A stretch of 16,556 nucleotides of DNA, taken from contig DCHH01000068.1 in assembly GCA_002315625.1 (NCBI GenBank), positions 1 to 16,556 on the forward strand. The letters run 5' to 3'. The notes beneath the pieces are model-generated. The model did no database searches. It was not told where the DNA came from and saw only the letters and a program-made list of their open reading frames with translations. The DNA is from Bacteroidales bacterium UBA1757 (GTDB lineage: Bacteria > Bacteroidota > Bacteroidia > Bacteroidales > UBA1402). The position numbers were made by a program, and so were the translations under genes. The number at the start of each line of letters is the position of its first letter. The stretch's first letter is position 1. Positions 5,845 through 10,649 of the stretch are shown one piece after another.

Positions 5845-7587
5845 CTACAAGGCCAGACGGAGCCCGAGGGTGAAGCTGCGGTAGAAAGGCGAGAGGCTGC
5901 TGCGGTCAGAAACGCGGCAGTACCTCGCATCGTCGTCCCAGCTGCCGCCCCGGTACACGCGGTTGGAGCCTGATGCAGGGCCGACAGGATTCGTTTGGGC
6001 ACTACTGCTGTAATCTCCATACCTGTCCTGACACCACTCCCATACGTTTCCTGACATGTCGTACAACCCAAGTTCATTGGGCTGCTTGCCTTTCACTTCA
6101 CAGGTTTTATTACCGCTGTTATCTGTATACCATGCAACATCTCCAATACTGTTGCTTCCACTGTATTTTGTATGACTGCTCCTGTTTCCTCCTCTTGCGG
6201 CAAACTCCCACTCTGCCTCTGTCGGAAGGCGGAAATGCTCGCCCGTCAGCTTGTTCAGCTTCTCTATGAATTTCTGACAATCTTTCCAGCTGACCTGCTC
6301 TACTGGAAGGTTGTCGCCTTTCCAATTGCTCGGATTTCTCCCCATCACAGCCTGCCACAAAGCCTGCGTCACCTCAGTCTCGCCTATCATGTAACTGCTC
6401 AAGGTCACGCTATGAACCGGCTTCTCGTCAGAATACGCTTCCGAACCCTGCTCCTCAGTCGCTCCCATCTGAAATGTTCCGCCGTCAACTGGTATCATTG
6501 TGAACTGTACACCATTGACCTCATAGATGCCTGTCGGCTTTTCCTTCAGTTCGCCCGTCACCGACAGTGTGGCGTTCTCCTCAACTGTTACACTCTTCGT
6601 CAGTTCCTCGAATTTCGACTTGACAACCTTTATCTCATGACTGCCTGCCAGAACTTTACTCAACAACATAGGCGTAGTCCCCATCTTCTTGCCGTCAAGG
6701 TACACTTCAGCGTCAACGGGTTCCACCTCAACCTCAATGCTGCCGTACATGGGAGTCGGTGCTGTCAAAGTGTAGGCCGAAGGTCCCTCGCGGCTGATGA
6801 CTATATCCTGCTGCGAAGTCTTGTAGCCAGTCTTGCGGCACTCTATGCTGTAGTTGCTGAACTCCAGATTGCCAGTCCAGGAACCTGTAGCCTTCCGTTC
6901 GCCGTCAATCCATATTTCTGCACCGTCGGCAACCGTCAGCTTCACTTCCTTGAAAAGAGGAAGCATTTTCACCGGCACCTCCAGCTTAGTCTGCGAATCG
7001 TCCGCCGTCAGAACGCCTATTGTAGTCTCATACATGGGAGCACTCACCTCGTAGTCGTGCCTGCCAAGCGGCAGTTTTGCACTGACAACACCGTCCTTTG
7101 GCTTCAGGCTCTTTCCGTTTATGCGGATTACCGCGTCCGGAATGGCTACCCTAAAGATGATATATTGGTATGCAGATGCCGCGACAACCTCTTCCGCCTT
7201 CTCCTTGGCGAACTTCAACTCCATCACGTAGGTTAATCCCGCTTCCAGTGTCTGCCCCAAGTCGGCATTCATCACAGGGTCATACCCCTCGCCTGAGATG
7301 CTGATGCGCCGGGCGTTCTTCTGGACATAGAGCCATGTCTCGTTCTCATGCGGCACATTGTCCGGAATACACTTCATGTAACCGAACGTGGACTTCAGGT
7401 TGTCGCACGCGGGCCGCACCTTGATGAGGGCGTACAGGTCGCCGTTGACGTCGGTCTTGGGATAGTTCCTAGCCGCCTGGTCCAGCGGATCCATAGTAAG
7501 GCGGGAAATGCTGATGGCAGTGTTTTGTGATACGACAGAAAAGACAACCGCAATAACGGCCAGAACGGAAAGAAGAACCCTTTTCAT
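5845..7587 (-). CDS. Secreted PEGA-repeat protein with C-terminal SUMF1/formylglycine-generating-enzyme-fold domain
   Basis: A 580-residue protein with a signal peptide (MKRVLLSVLAVIAVVFSVVS). After an N-terminal beta domain (about 20-140) come three PEGA-like repeats (about 143-208, 214-275 and 282-346; for example VEPVDAEVYLDGKKMGTTP), which typically bind surface ligands. Residues 360-580 are an FGE-sulfatase domain: FTMIPVDGGTFQMG, GETEVTQALW, FRLPTEAEWEFAARGG, GLYDMSGNVWEWCQDRYG and the closing GGSW...CR...R...R...LGLRLAL. In true FGE two Cys near this GGS motif bind copper; here the first position is Asp (WDDDARYC) and only the second Cys (C557) remains, so sulfatase-activating chemistry is unlikely. 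The fold is the C-type-lectin type used for binding. Residues 551-573 look like a DGR variable region. It ends with TAG and converges on the broken esterase gene. Confidence 0.9.
   Translation of the reverse strand: MKRVLLSVLAVIAVVFSVVSQNTAISISRLTMDPLDQAARNYPKTDVNGDLYALIKVRPACDNLKSTFGYMKCIPDNVPHENETWLYVQKNARRISISGEGYDPVMNADLGQTLEAGLTYVMELKFAKEKAEEVVAASAYQYIIFRVAIPDAVIRINGKSLKPKDGVVSAKLPLGRHDYEVSAPMYETTIGVLTADDSQTKLEVPVKMLPLFKEVKLTVADGAEIWIDGERKATGSWTGNLEFSNYSIECRKTGYKTSQQDIVISREGPSAYTLTAPTPMYGSIEVEVEPVDAEVYLDGKKMGTTPMLLSKVLAGSHEIKVVKSKFEELTKSVTVEENATLSVTGELKEKPTGIYEVNGVQFTMIPVDGGTFQMGATEEQGSEAYSDEKPVHSVTLSSYMIGETEVTQALWQAVMGRNPSNWKGDNLPVEQVSWKDCQKFIEKLNKLTGEHFRLPTEAEWEFAARGGNRSSHTKYSGSNSIGDVAWYTDNSGNKTCEVKGKQPNELGLYDMSGNVWEWCQDRYGDYSSSAQTNPVGPASGSNRVYRGGSWDDDARYCRVSDRSSLSPFYRSFTLGLRLAL
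5869..5937 (-). other. Candidate DGR variable region (codons 551-573 of the SUMF1 protein)
   Basis: Fourteen codons between fixed framework residues (A-R, C-R-V-S, R, P, R, then LGLRL) encode D, D, D, Y, D, S, S, L, S, F, Y, S, F and T. Their codons are GAC, GAC, GAT, TAC, GAC, AGC, AGC, CTC, TCG, TTC, TAC, AGC, TTC and ACC. All but TCG can be made from AAC or AAT by changing A only. This is the product expected when DGR mutagenic retrohoming randomises the adenines of an Asn-rich template repeat. No template repeat or reverse transcriptase is in the window, and the SUMF1 family has a similar framework without DGRs, so this remains a candidate. Confidence 0.45.
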
Positions 7588-7618
7588 AATCGGTCAGGAC
7601 TTTTGTTAAATATTGTGA

Positions 7619-7650
7619 CAAAGATATGCTTTTTCCACAAGTCCTACAAC
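7619..7650 (-). promoter_or_regulatory. Promoter of the SUMF1/PEGA gene
   Basis: On the minus strand GTTG (7650-7647) is followed after 20 nt by TATCTTTG (7626-7619), an exact TAnnTTTG box. Transcription would begin about 25 nt before the ATG at 7587. Beyond it, 7651-7688 shows nothing recognisable. Confidence 0.5.
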
Positions 7651-7688
7651 AGTCAGACCATATTACAATTCCCCATGTCCACAGATCA

Positions 7689-7943
7689 TCACAGGCCGTT
7701 CCTCGCCGAAACAGTCGTTCGCGAAATGACGGTAAACGCCCGTTCGGTCATTTCATGATTACCGTTCTTTCCGCCACCACGTCCACAATTGGAAAGGTGC
7801 TTTTCCAGGGCTTGATTGGTAATGCCGATGGTTTCTGATAGGGTTTCCGCAGTCATATTGCCATTTTCCCCAAATAGCCGGACTATTTTCTCCCAACTAT
7901 TCGCAAGAATCCATTGATGACCGACCCCACGGTTTGCCGCCAA
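7689..7943 (-). pseudogene. Winged-helix DNA-binding domain relic
   Basis: The minus strand can encode 84 residues whose middle, RLFGENGNMTAETLSETIG followed by ITNQALEKHLSN, resembles the winged helix found at the C-terminus of AlbA_2-type (RecG-like) regulators and similar proteins (TAEELAEKIGISKRAVEKHI). What precedes it comes from a dispersed repeat (7905-7960), and what follows it does not look like the rest of such a domain. No promoter is seen and no partner domain is present. It is best read as a fragment left by deletion; a small real regulator is less likely. Confidence 0.35.
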
Positions 7944-7960
7944 GGGTGAATTGTGGGGGC
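7905..7960 (+). repeat. 56-bp dispersed repeat, copy 1
   Basis: This copy matches 10574-10629 at 50 of 56 positions. Shared blocks are AGAATCCATTGATGACCGA, GGTTTGCCGCCA and AATTGTGGGGGC. It lies 25 bp before the promoter of the PIN toxin operon and forms the 5' end of the winged-helix fragment on the other strand. Confidence 0.8.
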
Positions 7961-7984
7961 ATTACATTTTTATATGTTCCTTGT

Positions 7985-8014
7985 TTTGTTATTATCGCAC
8001 TTTTAGTACTTTTG
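7985..8014 (+). promoter_or_regulatory. Promoter of the PIN toxin-antitoxin operon
   Basis: TTTG (7985-7988) is followed after 18 nt by TACTTTTG (8007-8014), a full TAnnTTTG match. The ATG of the antitoxin is 21 nt further on. Confidence 0.6.
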
Positions 8015-8035
8015 CGGTAATTAACGACTAAAGAT

Positions 8036-8266
8036 ATGAGTTACAATGAAATGGCAAAACTTGACGTTCTAAGTCTTGTCCGGGGAATCAACTCCGAGTC
8101 GGACTACTTGGACTTCAGGAATTTTCTTGCCCGCTATTTTGCAGACAAGGCACAGAAAGCCATTGATGCTATGTGGAACAAAGGCGAAATCGATGAGGGC
8201 ACCATTGAAGAATGGGGAAATACCAAGATGAGAACACCTTACCGCCATGCGATACATCGTTCTTGA
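8036..8266 (+). CDS. Antitoxin partner of the PIN-domain toxin
   Basis: A 76-residue acidic helical protein, MSYNEMAKLDVLSLVRGINS, then YLDFRNFLARYFADKAQKAI and IEEWGNTKMRTPYRH. Small proteins of this kind (YF.DKAQKAID.MW, WGN.HMRTPY) sit directly in front of PIN toxins in many Bacteroidetes. It has no recognisable DNA-binding fold. Its 3' end overlaps the toxin start by 20 nt in another frame, so the two are co-translated. Its expected task is to bind and block the nuclease. The assignment rests on position and resemblance to that family rather than on a named domain. Confidence 0.75.
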   Translation: MSYNEMAKLDVLSLVRGINSESDYLDFRNFLARYFADKAQKAIDAMWNKGEIDEGTIEEWGNTKMRTPYRHAIHRS

Positions 8267-8657
8267 TACCAACTGCCTGTTACAATCCTTGCCATCAAAA
8301 AGTCCGTTCCACAAAATATGGACGGATGTGCTTGATGGTAAAATCAGTCTTTGTGTCAACACCGACATCCTTGACGAATACGAGGAAAAAATTTGCGAAT
8401 ACGCATCTGCCGAGGTAGCTCACAACGTTGTTGAGGCCATTGCTATTCTCCCTACAACCACTCATCAAAACACATACGTCCATTTCGAGTTGCTTCCCAC
8501 TGACACAGACGACAATAAATTCGTAGATTGTGCCATTGCCTCCAATGCAGAATTGATTGTCACGAACGACAAGGACTTCAACCCACTCAAGGATATTCCA
8601 TGGCCAAAAGTGGAAATCATGAACATTCAGGACTTCATGGAAACAATTCTACCATAA
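8247..8657 (+). CDS. PIN-domain ribonuclease toxin (VapC-like, COG1569 type)
   Basis: A 136-residue protein with the PIN acidic set: D7 in VLDTN, E44/E46 in ILDEYEEK, D94 in DDNKFVDCA and D110 in VTNDKDF. The pattern and length fit the 'toxin-antitoxin system toxin component, PIN family' group. PIN toxins are metal-dependent ribonucleases that cut tRNA, rRNA or mRNA; the target here is unknown. The start ATG at 8247 lies inside the antitoxin gene, the usual toxin-second order. All catalytic residues are intact, so it is probably active when freed from its antitoxin. A hairpin repeat starts 14 bp after the stop and may terminate the operon. Confidence 0.88.
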   Translation: MRYIVLDTNCLLQSLPSKSPFHKIWTDVLDGKISLCVNTDILDEYEEKICEYASAEVAHNVVEAIAILPTTTHQNTYVHFELLPTDTDDNKFVDCAIASNAELIVTNDKDFNPLKDIPWPKVEIMNIQDFMETILP

Positions 8658-8671
8658 TACGAGTTTTTATT

Positions 8672-8740
8672 CCGTGACCGTGACCTACGGGTCGGCACCC
8701 ACGGGTCACGGGTCGACCTCCACAGGTGAGTTGTGGGAGC
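8672..8740 (+). repeat. Hairpin and degenerate third copy of the 56-bp repeat
   Basis: CCGTGACC (8672-8679) pairs with GGTCACGG (8704-8711). ACGGGTC occurs three times in between and at the edge. From 8711 to 8740 the sequence follows the second half of the 56-bp repeat with changes (CCTCCACAGGTGAGTTGTGG against CCGCCACGGGTAAATTGTGG). It is likely a diverged copy, and its hairpin may end the PIN operon. Confidence 0.45.
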
Positions 8741-8759
8741 CATTCTGAATGTTTGTGCT

Positions 8760-8824
8760 GTCATGCTGAACTTGATTCAGCATCCCTTATACATCACTGG
8801 ATCCCGGGGCAAGCCCGGGATGAC
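8760..8824 (+). repeat. Dispersed palindromic repeat, copy B
   Basis: Its first 29 bp are identical to 5657-5685. It contains TGCTGAA/TTCAGCA (8764-8782) and a perfect 8-bp stem ATCCCGGG/CCCGGGAT (8801-8821). It opens with GTCAT and closes with ATGAC (8820-8824), so the whole 65-bp unit has complementary ends and two inner hairpins, a cloverleaf-like shape. Confidence 0.75.
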
Positions 8825-9056
8825 AAAAGAAAGTCAGAGATGACGGGAAAAGCTGGAAAGGGGATGACAAGTTGACTGGGGGTGGGGTGGCTGTTTCGGC
8901 GGGCGCTCAGTTACGCCGGAAACCGTCCGAGTTGCGCCATGAATGGCACAGCGGTTCCCCGCTCCACTCCGCCCCCGTCGGAACGACTTGGTCAGCTTTT
9001 GGTTGGGAAAAGGACGCATTCATTCTGAGACAATCGGGCGGACACTTTGACCATAG
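8825..9056. other. Gene-free stretch
   Basis: Short open frames exist on both strands, but none shows a domain, a promoter or a family resemblance I can name. GATGAC recurs several times (8833-8874), echoing the end of the repeat before it. Confidence 0.4.
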
Positions 9057-9187
9057 AAGTGAGACACATCACCTTTCCCCACAAGCCGCCATTGGCATGG
9101 GAGTGTGTCTGACTGCCCCAAATCAGGCCACTCAGACACACTGGAAGCCACCACAAGACCCTCATCGCCGCACAGCGTGTCTCACTT
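9057..9187. repeat. Nested inverted repeats, MITE-like 131-bp unit
   Basis: AAGTGAGACAC (9057-9067) is matched by its exact reverse complement GTGTCTCACTT (9177-9187). Inside, GTGTGTCTGA (9103-9112) pairs with TCAGACACAC (9132-9141). The outer ends resemble terminal inverted repeats, but no target duplication is evident next to them. No coding sequence is recognised inside. Confidence 0.45.
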
Positions 9188-9238
9188 TGCGCAAGCTTGA
9201 CACTGCGGGCTGACAACTGTCCATTTTTTCCATCCGGT

Positions 9239-9271
9239 TTTGGATTCTTCCAACAAAACACCATATATTTG
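9239..9271 (+). promoter_or_regulatory. Surviving promoter of the collapsed ATPase gene
   Basis: TTTG (9239-9242) is followed after 21 nt by TATATTTG (9264-9271). An AGGAG (9312-9316) lies 4 nt before the ATG at 9321. Promoter and ribosome site seem intact although the gene is not. Confidence 0.45.
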
Positions 9272-9320
9272 CGCACCAAAACACCCCCGAGTCACCCAAA
9301 ATACCATTTCAAAGGAGATT

Positions 9321-9667
9321 ATGGCAAAAATCATTGGACGGAAAAAAGAGTAGGTCAAGTGGCCTCCAATCAGTCTAACTGGACCATTTCCGGTTCTGAT
9401 GGAAAGGAAGGCCATCAGGTTGATTTGATTATCAACCGTGCTGACCGGATTGTAAACATGTGCGAGATGAAGTTCTATAATGATGATTTTGAAGTCACTG
9501 CCGACTATGCAAAGACCATCCGAAACCGCATGAACACACTTATCGGACACCTGAGCAAAAGGTCATCAGTACAGCCGACCCTTGTCACCTCCTTCGGTTT
9601 GAAACCGGGGAAGAATTCTGGAGTTTTTACCAAGACCGTTGTATTGGACGACCTATTTTTATTGTAA
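9321..9667 (+). pseudogene. AAA/DUF234-family ATPase collapsed by internal deletion
   Basis: ATG at 9321 begins MAKIIGRKKE, the standard N-terminus of this ATPase family, then meets TAG at 9351-9353. In another frame (about 9352-9667) the sequence resumes as the family's C-terminus: NQSNWTISGSDGKEG, then HQVDLIINRADRIVNMCEMK and ending TKTVVLDDLFLL. That part holds the PD-(D/E)xK-like residues (VDL and CEMK). The Walker A and B region and the winged helix, over 300 codons, are missing. The intact relative at 13174-14628 shows the same order (NIIGR... and QIDLL...CEMKF...LKDLF). The likely event is one deletion joining codon 10 to the nuclease-like tail out of frame. A long frame from 9197 runs through the tail, but its upstream part is not family-like. 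Confidence 0.8.
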
Positions 9668-9691
9668 TTGACAACAAATTATACCTCATTT

Positions 9692-10618
9692 ATGAAATCA
9701 GCCAGACTATTTTCCTGTATTTTTCTTTTGGGTTTGCTTTTCTGCTCGTGCGACGGCAAGAGCGGCTTTGAATCGGGTTACATTCCCGTTTCCGACGACG
9801 GTCTTATCTACTATGAGGCTGAGGGTGAGGGCACTCCCGTGATTCTGCTACACGGCCACACTCTCGACTTGAGAATGTGGGACCCGCAGATGGACAGCCT
9901 CAAGGCGCACTACCGTGTAATCCGTCCCGAGATGCGGGGCTACGGCCATTCGTCAAAGCAGTTCGAGGGGCATCACCACACCCATCTTGACGACATGATT
10001 GAGGTCATGGACGCGCTCCACATCGACAAGGCGCATGTGGTCGGACTTTCCATGGGCTCGTTCGTGGCCAGCGAAATGGTAGCCATGCACCCCGAAAGGC
10101 TCCTTTCCGCGACACTGGCATCGGGAGGCATCCGCCACATGCCAGGACCGTCAACACCGTTTGACAGCACCGAACTCGCAAAGCTGAATGCCTCGATTGA
10201 GGCGAACCTGGCGATGGGGCTTGATGCCTGGAAGGAGCGGTGGATAAACCAGCTGGTTGAGGGCGGTGGTTCGCGCAGGGAAAGCATCCGCGAATCTGTC
10301 ACCGCACAGGTAAACGACTGGGACGGGTGGCAGCTTTTCCACAACGAAGGACGTCTCTACTACGGTTTTGAAGCCACTGACACGCTGAAAGCGCGCTGTC
10401 CCGAAGTGCCGGTCCTCATTCTCTCCGGCGAGAACGAGCACAAGGGTCACAGCTCCGCTCTCCGCTACCTTCCCAACGGACGCGAAGCCTTCATCAAAGA
10501 CTGCGGGCACATGTCCAACATGGAGCAGCCCGAAGAGTTCACCCGTCTTGTCCTGGAACTCTTGCGCAGTTGTGAGAATCCATTGATGACCGATTCCAAG
10601 GTTTGCCGCCACGGGTAA
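9692..10618 (+). CDS. Alpha/beta-hydrolase lipoprotein
   Basis: A 308-residue protein from the ATG at 9692. A TTG 24 nt earlier is in frame but would spoil the signal peptide. MKSARLFSCIFLLGLLFCSC has a plausible lipobox with Cys20. The catalytic set of the alpha/beta-hydrolase fold is complete: oxyanion HGH (54-56), nucleophile elbow GLSMG (Ser120), acid in SGENEH (E247) and His273 in DCGHMSNMEQPEEF. RPEMRGYGHS (78-87) is the strand-4 loop typical of the family. Substrates range from esters to lactones and cannot be inferred here. It begins 24 nt after the collapsed ATPase gene, with no clear promoter of its own. Its last 14 residues (295-308, ENPLMTDSKVCRHG) and stop codon are encoded by the 56-bp dispersed repeat, so the original C-terminus was probably replaced. 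The fold core ends before that, so activity may survive. Confidence 0.87.
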   Translation: MKSARLFSCIFLLGLLFCSCDGKSGFESGYIPVSDDGLIYYEAEGEGTPVILLHGHTLDLRMWDPQMDSLKAHYRVIRPEMRGYGHSSKQFEGHHHTHLDDMIEVMDALHIDKAHVVGLSMGSFVASEMVAMHPERLLSATLASGGIRHMPGPSTPFDSTELAKLNASIEANLAMGLDAWKERWINQLVEGGGSRRESIRESVTAQVNDWDGWQLFHNEGRLYYGFEATDTLKARCPEVPVLILSGENEHKGHSSALRYLPNGREAFIKDCGHMSNMEQPEEFTRLVLELLRSCENPLMTDSKVCRHG

Positions 10619-10629
10619 ATTGTGGGGGC
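10574..10629 (+). repeat. 56-bp dispersed repeat, copy 2
   Basis: It matches copy 1 (7905-7960) with six mismatches. It overlaps the end of the alpha/beta-hydrolase gene, supplies its last codons and stop, and ends 20 bp before the stop of the convergent fucosidase gene. Confidence 0.8.
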
Positions 10630-10649
10630 TATTCCCTATGAACCTTCGT

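Noticed and set aside
6172..7236. Long open frame of 354 codons on the plus strand opposite the SUMF1/PEGA gene
   Set aside because: The minus-strand gene has a signal peptide, a promoter and clear domains; the plus frame has none and is its antisense shadow.
5657..8824. CRISPR array
   Set aside because: The palindromic repeats occur only twice at a 3.1-kb distance and with no regular spacers; no cas genes are present.
8834..9279. Three short frames on both strands (8872-9213 plus; 8834-9019 and 8992-9279 minus)
   Set aside because: They show low-complexity or GC-driven residues, no recognisable domain, no promoter, and overlap inverted repeats.
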